Notes under the pieces: model-generated
The model's input: only the letters and a program-made list of their open reading frames with translations
Databases searched by the model: none
Told to the model about the DNA's origin: nothing
Translations under genes and position numbers: made by a program
Assembly (NCBI GenBank): GCA_005879535.1
Contig: VBKI01000084.1
Coordinates: forward strand, 1 to 36,467
Reading direction: 5' to 3'
DNA length: 36,467 bases
From: Deltaproteobacteria bacterium
Lineage (GTDB): Bacteria; Myxococcota; Myxococcia; Myxococcales; 40CM-4-68-19
Shown: piece after piece, positions 18,207 through 25,098 of the stretch
Layout of the letters: every line of letters begins with the position of its first letter
Numbering within the stretch: position 1 is the stretch's first letter

Positions 18207-18821
18207 CTACCCGGAGGCCGGCTTCGTCTCCTCGGCCTCGAGCGCCTTGCGCTTGCGGTCCAGCGCGGCAATCACGTCGTTGAGGGTCTTCTTGGCAAGA
18301 ATCTTCGCGACCTGCTCGCGGTACGTCTCGACCAGCGACACCCCCTCGGTGATCACGTCCACCGCCCGCCACCCCTTCGGGCGCTTCTCCATCACGTAGT
18401 CGATCGCCGCGGTGTCCTCGCCGGAGTTGACCTTGGTGTGCACCACGGTCTTGCCGCCCTGCACGTCCTCGCCGGTGACCTCGCTGCGGATGCGATCGAC
18501 GTCGGTGCTCTTGCCCTGGCGCATCTTCGCCAGGTAGTTCGCCTCCATCGCTCCCTTCAGCGCGGCGGTGTAGCGGCTGCGATCGGCGGGCTTGATCTCG
18601 TCCCACTTCTTGCCCAGCGTCGACCTGGCGAGCGCGTCGAAGTCGATCAGCTCGCTCACCGCCTTGCGCGCCTGCTCGCGGGCCCGTGTGCGCGCCTGCC
18701 CTTCGGACTTGAACCAGGTGCTGAGCGCCGACCGCACCTTGTCCTGCGTTCTCTGTACGGCCGCGCTGGCGGAGCCGGGGGGCACGGCGGCGACGATGAG
18801 GGCGATGGCGAGCGACGTCAC
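18207..18821 (-). CDS. mlaC: MlaC/Ttg2D-family periplasmic phospholipid-binding protein
   Basis: This 204-residue protein starts at GTG 18821, preceded by a strong GGAGGAGG about six bases upstream. The N-terminus (about 1-20, SLAIALIVAAVPPGSASA) looks like a signal peptide with an unusually uncharged n-region. The mature part has the MlaC pattern IDFDALARSTLGKKWDEIKP, then ALKGAMEANYLAKM, and KGWRAVDVITEGVSLVETYR near the end. MlaC shuttles phospholipids between outer and inner membranes. Its usual partners MlaD/E/F are absent from the window. Here it follows a tolC-type gene by 54 bp, so it may serve a different export or lipid-transport complex. The family call is good; the role is inferred. 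Confidence 0.87.
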   Translation of the reverse strand: MTSLAIALIVAAVPPGSASAAVQRTQDKVRSALSTWFKSEGQARTRAREQARKAVSELIDFDALARSTLGKKWDEIKPADRSRYTAALKGAMEANYLAKMRQGKSTDVDRIRSEVTGEDVQGGKTVVHTKVNSGEDTAAIDYVMEKRPKGWRAVDVITEGVSLVETYREQVAKILAKKTLNDVIAALDRKRKALEAEETKPASG

Positions 18822-18875
18822 GATGGCCTCCTCCGACCTTCGACGGGCTCCAAATCTAAACCTTCAATGCCTGGC

Positions 18876-20225
18876 TCAGGGTCCGAGCGGAGCCCCGACC
18901 GCCTTTTCCAGCGCTGCCCAGGCGAGTTGCGCGTCGTAGAGCGCCTTCAGCCGCTCGCCGTCGGCGCGCGTGTAGAGCAGCGTTCCTTCGAGAAGCTCCC
19001 GGGCGTCCCCTAGTCCCGAGTCGAAGGCGACTCCGGCCTGCGTCGAGAGTTGCTTTCCGATGTCCGTCTCCTTCGAGTACCGCTGCACGCGGACGCGCGC
19101 TTCCGCCAGGTCGCCGAAGGCCTGTTGCATCTCGAGGCGCACGAGCTGCTGCGATCCCAACTGCATCGCGACCGCCTCCTGCAGATCGGCTTGCGCCTGG
19201 CGGAGGCGGGCGAGCTTCTGCGGCACGTCGAAGGTGCCCTGCATACCTAGCGCGATGTAACCCGATGACTCGTGGTACGGGTTGTAGACGAATGGCGACG
19301 ACGGATTGCTCGCGTTGGTCGTCTCGGTGAGCCGGAACCCGCCCACCAAGCCAACGTCCGGCCACATCCGCGCCTTTTCAAGGTCGACGAGAGCCTGCCG
19401 CGCCCCGACGCCCTCGTTCGCGGCGCGCGTCTCCGGGCGCTGTTGCAGCGCGCGGCGCAGAAGCTCGTCCGGATTCGGAGTCTGCGGAGCGTCGGGAAGA
19501 TCCTGCTGCGCGATGGCCAGTTCTTCCGCCGGCTGTGCGCCGACCAGTAGCCGCAGCCCCGTCAGCGCCAAGTCGCGGTTCTTCAACGCCGAGGCGTGCT
19601 GCGCCTCGATCTCCTCAGCGAGGTAATCAAGCTTCATGGCATCGGCGCGACTGATCTGCTCGCTCTTCGCCGCCAGCAGCTTCTGCGCCGTCTTCTGCGC
19701 GTCCTTGACCCGGTCGCGGACCTTCTGGACCGCCGTGTCCGCGTTGCGCGCGGTCTGGTAACCCCAGTACGCGCGCGCGACGTCGTAGACGGACTGGTCG
19801 CGCGCCCGCTGCACCAGCGCTTCGTTGGCGTTGACGAGGTGGCCCGCCGCCGACTTGCCCGCGGTCCACTTCCCGAATGTCCAGAGCGGCAGGATGGCCT
19901 GCACCTCCGCGTGCGCCGTGATGCCCTGCTCGCCGTGGAACCAGCCGCCAGTGCTGCCCGGGGTCAGGTTGCCGGGATCAGTTGCGTTGTCCGAGTCGCG
20001 GGCGAGCCGCCGCTCCGGCGTGGGACCGGCGACGTACGCCGTGGTCTGGAAGTTGGGAAAGAACGCCCAAGCCGCTTCGTCGCGCTTCCCCCGCGCGTTC
20101 TCCAGCTGCGCCACGGCCTGCATCGCGCGGGGATCGTTCTTGCGCGCGCGCTCCTGGAGCTCGCGCAGCGTCAGCCCCCTGGGAGCCGCTGCCTGCGCGA
20201 CCAGCAGGACCATGAGCGAGATCAT
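18876..20225 (-). CDS. TolC-family outer-membrane efflux protein
   Basis: This 449-residue protein starts at ATG 20225, the codon right after the in-frame TAG stop of ino1, so no longer version is possible. A short signal-like N-terminus (MISLMVLLVAQAAA) is followed by the two-fold repeated outer-membrane efflux domain: LTLRELQERARKNDP begins the first half, and PDELLRRALQQRPETRAA begins the second. Long coiled helices (about 125-215 and 340-430) form the periplasmic tunnel. TolC proteins trimerise as channels for RND, ABC or type I systems. No fusion protein or pump is next to it. The nearby ABC-2 exporter lies far upstream and is not adjacent. Confidence 0.92.
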   Translation of the reverse strand: MISLMVLLVAQAAAPRGLTLRELQERARKNDPRAMQAVAQLENARGKRDEAAWAFFPNFQTTAYVAGPTPERRLARDSDNATDPGNLTPGSTGGWFHGEQGITAHAEVQAILPLWTFGKWTAGKSAAGHLVNANEALVQRARDQSVYDVARAYWGYQTARNADTAVQKVRDRVKDAQKTAQKLLAAKSEQISRADAMKLDYLAEEIEAQHASALKNRDLALTGLRLLVGAQPAEELAIAQQDLPDAPQTPNPDELLRRALQQRPETRAANEGVGARQALVDLEKARMWPDVGLVGGFRLTETTNASNPSSPFVYNPYHESSGYIALGMQGTFDVPQKLARLRQAQADLQEAVAMQLGSQQLVRLEMQQAFGDLAEARVRVQRYSKETDIGKQLSTQAGVAFDSGLGDARELLEGTLLYTRADGERLKALYDAQLAWAALEKAVGAPLGP

Positions 20226-21542
20226 CTACTCGTTCGTGTAGTCCGAGCCGAGGTAGTTGATCAACTCTTCGCCCACCAGGTATCGCAGGTTGTTCTCTAG
20301 CCGGACCTTCTGCACGAAGAGATCGTGCTCGGGGTACACGCTCGCGGCGTGCTGCGGGCTCTTGAAGTAGAAGCTGAGCCACTCCTGGATGCCCTTCATC
20401 CCGGCGCGGGCGGCCAGGTCACCGAAGAGAGCGAGGTCGAGCACGATGGGCGCCGCGAGAATCGAGTCGCGGCAGAGGAAGTTCACCTTGATCTGCATCG
20501 GGTAGCCCATCCACCCGACGATGTCGATGTTGTCCCAGCCCTCTTTGTTGTCGCCGCGCGGCTTGTAGTAATGGATCGACACCTTGTGTTGCAGGTCCTT
20601 GTAGAGCTCCGGGTAGCGCTCCGGCTCGAGGATCTGCTCCAGCACGGAGAGCTTCGAGACTTCCTTGGTCTTGAAGTTCGCCGGATCGTCCAGCACCTCG
20701 CCGTCGCGATTGCCGAGGATGTTGGTCGAGAACCAACCCTCCATCCCCAGCATGCGCGCCTTGAGACCCGGGGCGATGATGGTCTTCATCAGCGTCTGAC
20801 CGGTCTTGAAGTCCTTGCCGCCGACGGCGACTCCGCGCTTCTCGGCCAGCTCGACCAGGGCGGGAAAGTCGCAGGACATGTTCGGGGCGCCGTTCAGGTA
20901 CGGCACGCCAGCCGAGATCGCCGCGTACGCATAGATCTGCGACGGGTAGATGTTCGGATGGTCCGCGTCCAGCGCCTTCTCGAACGCGGCGATGCTCTGA
21001 TGCTCGGATCCGGCCTCCTGGTACGCCTCGGTCGACGCGCACCACACCATCACCGCGCGGGTGCACTTGTTCTTGTCCATGAAGCCGCGGATGTCCTGGA
21101 TGAGCTGGTTCGCGAGCTCGCGCTTCGTGCCGCGCTTGACGTTCGCGCCTTCCAGCCGCTTCACCACGTTCTTGTCGAACACCGCCGGCATGGGCCGGAT
21201 CTTCGAAAGCGTCGGCTGCAGTTGCGCGAGATGCTCGGGCGAGAGCACCTTCGCCTTCACCGCCGCCGTGTACGCGTCGTCCGGAATCGGGTCCCAGCCG
21301 CCGAACACCAGATCCTGCAGGCGCGCGAGCGGGACCAGGTCCTTGATCATCGCCCAGCGCTTCTCGCTGCGCTTGCCGAGGCGGACGTGCGCCATCTGGG
21401 TCAGCGATCCGATGGGCTTGCCCAGTCCCGCCTTGACGGCCTCGACGCCGGCGATGAATGTCGTGGCCACGGCGCCCATGCCCGGCAAGAGGACCGCGAG
21501 CTTGCCGTCCGCAGGGGCCACCTTCGACTTGAACTGATCCAT
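20226..21542 (-). CDS. ino1: Inositol-3-phosphate synthase (myo-inositol-1-phosphate synthase)
   Basis: This 438-residue enzyme converts glucose 6-phosphate to inositol 3-phosphate using NAD. ATG 21542 is chosen over ATG 21551, because GGAG lies nine bases before it and directly abuts the other. The Rossmann segment is KLAVLLPGMGAVATTFIAGV (about 17-36). Family hallmarks include YPSQIYAYAAISAGVPYLNG, KDFKTGQTLMKTIIAPGL, WFSTNILGNRDGEVL and DIVGWMGYPMQIKVNFLCRDS. The length is normal for the bacterial type. Inositol phosphate feeds phosphatidylinositol-type lipids or compatible solutes. It heads an apparent operon with tolC, mlaC and a GGCT gene. Confidence 0.95.
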   Translation of the reverse strand: MDQFKSKVAPADGKLAVLLPGMGAVATTFIAGVEAVKAGLGKPIGSLTQMAHVRLGKRSEKRWAMIKDLVPLARLQDLVFGGWDPIPDDAYTAAVKAKVLSPEHLAQLQPTLSKIRPMPAVFDKNVVKRLEGANVKRGTKRELANQLIQDIRGFMDKNKCTRAVMVWCASTEAYQEAGSEHQSIAAFEKALDADHPNIYPSQIYAYAAISAGVPYLNGAPNMSCDFPALVELAEKRGVAVGGKDFKTGQTLMKTIIAPGLKARMLGMEGWFSTNILGNRDGEVLDDPANFKTKEVSKLSVLEQILEPERYPELYKDLQHKVSIHYYKPRGDNKEGWDNIDIVGWMGYPMQIKVNFLCRDSILAAPIVLDLALFGDLAARAGMKGIQEWLSFYFKSPQHAASVYPEHDLFVQKVRLENNLRYLVGEELINYLGSDYTNE

Positions 21543-21564
21543 CCGCTTCATCTCCGGAGCAGGG

Positions 21565-21582
21565 CCGCGCCGCTTGGCGCGG
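21565..21582 (-). repeat. Perfect hairpin in the ino1 leader
   Basis: CCGCGCC and GGCGCGG flank a four-base loop, a 7-4-7 perfect inverted repeat. It lies just after the predicted transcription start and about 22 bases before the ino1 start codon. It could stabilise the message 5' end or influence translation. It is not followed by a T-run, so it is not a typical terminator. Confidence 0.5.
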
Positions 21583-21590
21583 TGCGGCGC

Positions 21591-21619
21591 ACCATAAGGG
21601 CGCGACGCGAGGGTGTAAA
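21591..21619 (-). promoter_or_regulatory. Predicted promoter of the ino1-tolC-mlaC-GGCT operon
   Basis: On the minus strand TTTACA (21619-21614) and TATGGT (21596-21591) are separated by 17 bp, matching 5/6 and 4/6 of the sigma-70 consensus. Transcription would begin near 21584, about 42 bases before ATG 21542. Confidence 0.5.
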
Positions 21620-21699
21620 GGGCTTTCTCGCCCGTCTGTGGGCCGGTCTCGCGATCGGGACCGATGCATCCGGCGCGCGGCCACGGCATCATGCGTGCC

Positions 21700-21957
21700 A
21701 TGGCAAAGAAAAAGCTGCCGCGCATCGAAGTCGGGTTCCAGGCGTTCGAAAAAGGAGCCGAAGAGGAGTTCGGCGCCGTGCGGCAGGTGCGCCCGCAGGA
21801 GCTCGTCATCTACATCGAAGACGCCGGCGATACCGTGATTCCGCTGTCGGCGGTCAGCGAGGTCATCGAGGGGAAGGTCATCGTCGACCCGCAGAAGCTC
21901 GACGATGGCGTCCGCCGCGCGATCGCCGCCGCGCACCGCGACGAAGACTACCCGTAG
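21700..21957 (+). CDS. Small PRC-barrel-like/DUF2171-like protein
   Basis: This 85-residue protein starts at ATG 21700 (MAKKKLPRIEVGFQAF). The core (about 18-62) reads like a PRC-barrel-type strand set: GAVRQVRPQELVIYIED, then TVIPLSAVSEVIEGKVIVD, where the IPL..V....G.V.V order is typical. The tail is helical (DDGVRRAIAAAHRDED). PRC-barrel proteins are small beta-barrels that bind other proteins or RNA; DUF2171 members are uncharacterised. The assignment is tentative. It is 109 bp ahead of the first ferritin-like gene, on the same strand, so a shared transcript is possible. Confidence 0.55.
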   Translation: MAKKKLPRIEVGFQAFEKGAEEEFGAVRQVRPQELVIYIEDAGDTVIPLSAVSEVIEGKVIVDPQKLDDGVRRAIAAAHRDEDYP

Positions 21958-22066
21958 AAGCCCGCCCGCTCCGCGTCCCGCCGGGTGAAGCGCAGGGCGT
22001 CGGGTTGCGCGCGCCGATCGGCGTCCACACGGTACGGGCCCGCTGCATTCCCACAGGAGCCCACCC

Positions 22067-23263
22067 GTGACCCTCGACCTCGTCAAGGAACGTGGCATCC
22101 CGCTCGACGACCAATCCTTGAGCTGGAAGGAGATGGTCGGCCGTCCCTACAGCAAGCTCGACGTCGACGCCTTCACGCGCGTCCGCGTCATCCTCATGAA
22201 CGGAATCGAGAGCGAGCAGCTCCGGTTCCTGCATGTCGCCGCGCGCATGAACCGCGAGCTGCGCGAGCCGCTGGCGCGGATCCGGCGGATCGAGCAGCAA
22301 CAGCAGACGCTGGTGAACTGGCTCCATCCAGCGGACCAGTCGCCCCTCGAGACCACGCTGGGCTACGAGCAGGTCGCCATCGAGCTCACCGCCGACATCG
22401 CGCAGAAGGAACCGGATCCGTATCTGGCGCAGACGCACCGATTCGGGCTCCTCGAAGACTTCGACCATCTGTACCGATACGCAGCGCTCTACGACCGCCT
22501 GGAAGGCGGCGATGCGAACAACATCACGCAGTCGTACACGGACATTCGACCCGGCCGGCCGACGATGGTCGAGCACCGGCATCCGCTCGACGACCTGCGC
22601 AGGCCGTACGATCCGGCCACGGCGCATCCCCTCTCCAAGCTGCACGCCTATACCCTGGTCGCGGCCGAGCACCAGACGCACGACTACTACATGCACGTCG
22701 GGCCGCTCTTCAGCGACCCGATCGCCCGTCAGCTCTACGCCGAGATCGCCTCGATCGAGGAGCAGCACGTCACCCAGTACGAGTCGCTGATTCCTCCCGA
22801 GGAGAGCTGGCTCACCAAGTGGCTCCTCCATGAGGCCACCGAGGTCTACACCTACTGGAGCTGCCTCGGACAGGAGACCCATCCGCGGATCAAGCTGATC
22901 TGGGAGCGGATGCTGCAGTTCGAGCTGGGGCAGCTGCGCTTCGTCCGCGAGCTCTTCGAGTCGCGGGAGCGGCGCGATGCAAGTGAAGTGATCCCCAACC
23001 AGCTTCCCTCCCCGATCCGCTGGACGGAGCACCGCGCGTTCATCCGCGAGACGTTGAAGCAGGAGGTCAACCTGCGTGCTTCCGGGGCGGACTACGTGCA
23101 GGCTGCGGAGGAGCCGCGGCGGAGCCTCGAGCGGCGCGAGCGGCTGAACAAGGACGGCAGTCCTTCCGAAGCGGTCGCCAACGGCTACGTCTGGCGTCCC
23201 GGAACGGAGCTGTCGCCTCGGGCGCGCGACCTGGCGCAGTCCCAGCAAAGGAGCCTGCAATGA
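22067..23263 (+). CDS. Ferritin-like diiron protein, long form
   Basis: This 398-residue protein starts at GTG 22067, eight bases after AGGAG. It has helices with metal-ligand spacing typical of ferritin-like or diiron oxidase proteins: E48 in NGIESEQLRFLH, E201/H202/H205 in AEHQTHDYYMH, E226, E231/E232/H234 in IEEQHVTQYES, and E256 in WLLHEATEVYTYW. A long charged, probably unstructured tail follows residue 310. I do not recognise a named family member, and the product is likely an oxidase, iron-binding or O2/peroxide-handling protein. Its stop overlaps the next ferritin-like gene (ATGA), suggesting a heteromeric partner. The function is inferred. Confidence 0.7.
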   Translation: MTLDLVKERGIPLDDQSLSWKEMVGRPYSKLDVDAFTRVRVILMNGIESEQLRFLHVAARMNRELREPLARIRRIEQQQQTLVNWLHPADQSPLETTLGYEQVAIELTADIAQKEPDPYLAQTHRFGLLEDFDHLYRYAALYDRLEGGDANNITQSYTDIRPGRPTMVEHRHPLDDLRRPYDPATAHPLSKLHAYTLVAAEHQTHDYYMHVGPLFSDPIARQLYAEIASIEEQHVTQYESLIPPEESWLTKWLLHEATEVYTYWSCLGQETHPRIKLIWERMLQFELGQLRFVRELFESRERRDASEVIPNQLPSPIRWTEHRAFIRETLKQEVNLRASGADYVQAAEEPRRSLERRERLNKDGSPSEAVANGYVWRPGTELSPRARDLAQSQQRSLQ

Positions 23264-24018
23264 GCGACGCATTCGACACGGGCATGAACCGAACGGGGAT
23301 CGCGACCTCGCCGATCGAAGCTCCGAAGACCATCCAGGGAGCGGTGGAGGGTAGGGGTCCGGCCGTGGACGGAGCGGCCGCGGCGCTGATGCGGTCCACT
23401 TGCGCCCGGGAAGCCGAGCCCATCGGTACGGTCCCGCCGCCGGCTTCGCTCAAGGGCGCGGCGAAGACCGTGCTCAAGGCGCTGCAGGGAGAGAAGGCCA
23501 GCGTGTTCATCGACAAGCTCGGCGAGCGCCTCGCGTTCGAACGGATCGGCGCGCGGCTCTACGAGGTCGTGCTGATCAAGGCGGAAGCGTACCCCACGTG
23601 GCCCGGGGGGCCGAGCCGGGAGGAGTTGCTGGAAATCCAGCGCGACGAGCTCTCTCACTTCGGCCTCTTGCAGAGTTGCATCGAGAAGCTGGGCGCGGAT
23701 CCCACCGCCATGACGCCATCCGCCGACATCGCCGCGAATCTCTCGAAGGGCATTCCCCAGGTCCTGGCGGATCCGCGCACCGATTTGCGCCAGTGTCTCG
23801 AAGGCCTCCTCGTGGCAGAGCTCGCCGACAACGCCTGCTGGGAGTCGCTGATCGAGCTCGCGCAGGAGGCGGGACAGGACGAGATGGTGCGCGCCTTCGA
23901 GGCCGCCCTGCAGCGCGAAGAGCTGCACCTCGGCCGCGTCAAGGGATGGCTCAAGCAGGGCGTCGCTGCGGCCCTCGGCGCGAAACGATCGCCGGACCAA
24001 CCCGCGGCGCGGCACTGA
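23260..24018 (+). CDS. Ferritin-like diiron protein, short form
   Basis: This 252-residue protein starts at ATG 23260, overlapping the previous stop. A low-complexity N-terminus (1-65) leads into a four-helix ferritin-like domain (about 65-235). Candidate iron ligands are E94 (LAFERIGARLYE), E130 and H133 (QRDELSHFGLL), E187 (LLVAELADNACWE), and E220/E221 with H223 (QREELHLGRV), the E..ExxH..E..ExxH order of ferritin-like and rubrerythrin folds. It is coupled to the longer ferritin-like gene before it. No transporter or encapsulin gene is adjacent. The fold is well supported; the role in iron storage or oxidative defence is inferred. Confidence 0.78.
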   Translation: MSDAFDTGMNRTGIATSPIEAPKTIQGAVEGRGPAVDGAAAALMRSTCAREAEPIGTVPPPASLKGAAKTVLKALQGEKASVFIDKLGERLAFERIGARLYEVVLIKAEAYPTWPGGPSREELLEIQRDELSHFGLLQSCIEKLGADPTAMTPSADIAANLSKGIPQVLADPRTDLRQCLEGLLVAELADNACWESLIELAQEAGQDEMVRAFEAALQREELHLGRVKGWLKQGVAAALGAKRSPDQPAARH

Positions 24019-24021
24019 TCG

Positions 24022-25080
24022 TCAGCGAACCGCTTCCGCGATGGCCTTTCCCATCTCGGAGGTGCTCGCCTTCCCGCCCATGTCGCGGGTGCGCGGGCCT
24101 TCGCGGATGACGGTCTCGATCGCCCGCACTACGGCGTCGCCGGCCTGCTTGTGGCCGAGGTGCTCGAGCATCATCGCGCCCGACCAGATCTGCCCGACCG
24201 GATTCGCGATTCCCTGGCCGGCGATGTCGGGTGCGGAGCCATGCACGGGCTCGAACATCGACGGGTACTCGCCCTCGGGATTGAGGTTGGCGGATGGGGC
24301 GATCCCGATGGTTCCGGTCACCCCCGGTCCCAGGTCGGAGAGGATGTCGCCGAACAGGTTGGAGCCGACCACCACGTCGAAGCGATCCGGCCTTTGCACG
24401 AAATGCGCGCAGAGGATGTCGATGTGGAACTGGTCGACGCGCACGTCGGGGTAGTGCGCCGACATCGCTTTCACCCTCTCGTCCCAGAACGGCATCGTGA
24501 TGGCGATCCCGTTCGACTTCGTCGCCGAGGTGAGGTGCTTCTTCGGGCGCGAGCGGGCCAGCTCGAAGGCGTAGCGCAGGATCCGGTCGACGCCCCTGCG
24601 GGTGAACACGGATTCCTGGATCACCGTCTCGTTCTCGGTACCCTCGAACATCCGGCCGCCGACCGACGAGTACTCGCCCTCGTTGTTCTCGCGCACCACC
24701 CAGAAGTCGATGTCGCCAGGTTTGCGATCGCGCAGCGGGGAAGGGACGCCGTCCATCAGCCGGACCGGACGGACGTTCGCGTACTGGTGGAAGCTGCGAC
24801 GGATGGGGATGAGCAGACCCCAGAGGGAGACGTGATCGGGCACGCCCGGGAACCCGACCGCTCCGAGGAAGATCGCATCGTGCTTGCGGATCTGCGCGAT
24901 GCCGTCCTCCGGCATCATCTTCCCATGCTTCTGGTACCACTCGCAGCTCCAGGGAAACTGGTCCCAGCGGAACTCGATGCCGTACTTCGACGCGGCGGCG
25001 TCCAGCACGCGAATGCCCTCGGGCACGACCTCGTTGCCGATCCCGTCTCCGGGAATGACCGCGATGCGATGCTTCGCCAT
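24022..25080 (-). CDS. Tartrate dehydrogenase/D-malate dehydrogenase (isopropylmalate dehydrogenase superfamily)
   Basis: This 352-residue enzyme starts at ATG 25080 (MAKHRIAVIPGDGIGNEVVP). It belongs to the Mg/NAD-dependent beta-decarboxylating dehydrogenases: substrate residues lie in the helix around IRRSFHQYANVRPVRL, followed by DFWVVRENNEGEYSSVGG, the catalytic Lys region TSATKSNGI, metal Asp residues in SNLFGDILSDLG, and the NAD loop EPVHGSAPDIAG. The WGLLIPIRRSFHQY segment is typical of the tartrate/D-malate group (TtuC/DmlA) rather than LeuB or Icd. It oxidises and decarboxylates D-malate or tartrate to pyruvate or related products in the cytoplasm. It follows the U32 gene by 18 bp. 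Confidence 0.9.
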   Translation of the reverse strand: MAKHRIAVIPGDGIGNEVVPEGIRVLDAAASKYGIEFRWDQFPWSCEWYQKHGKMMPEDGIAQIRKHDAIFLGAVGFPGVPDHVSLWGLLIPIRRSFHQYANVRPVRLMDGVPSPLRDRKPGDIDFWVVRENNEGEYSSVGGRMFEGTENETVIQESVFTRRGVDRILRYAFELARSRPKKHLTSATKSNGIAITMPFWDERVKAMSAHYPDVRVDQFHIDILCAHFVQRPDRFDVVVGSNLFGDILSDLGPGVTGTIGIAPSANLNPEGEYPSMFEPVHGSAPDIAGQGIANPVGQIWSGAMMLEHLGHKQAGDAVVRAIETVIREGPRTRDMGGKASTSEMGKAIAEAVR

Positions 25081-25098
25081 CTGTCTCTCCCTCTGGCT

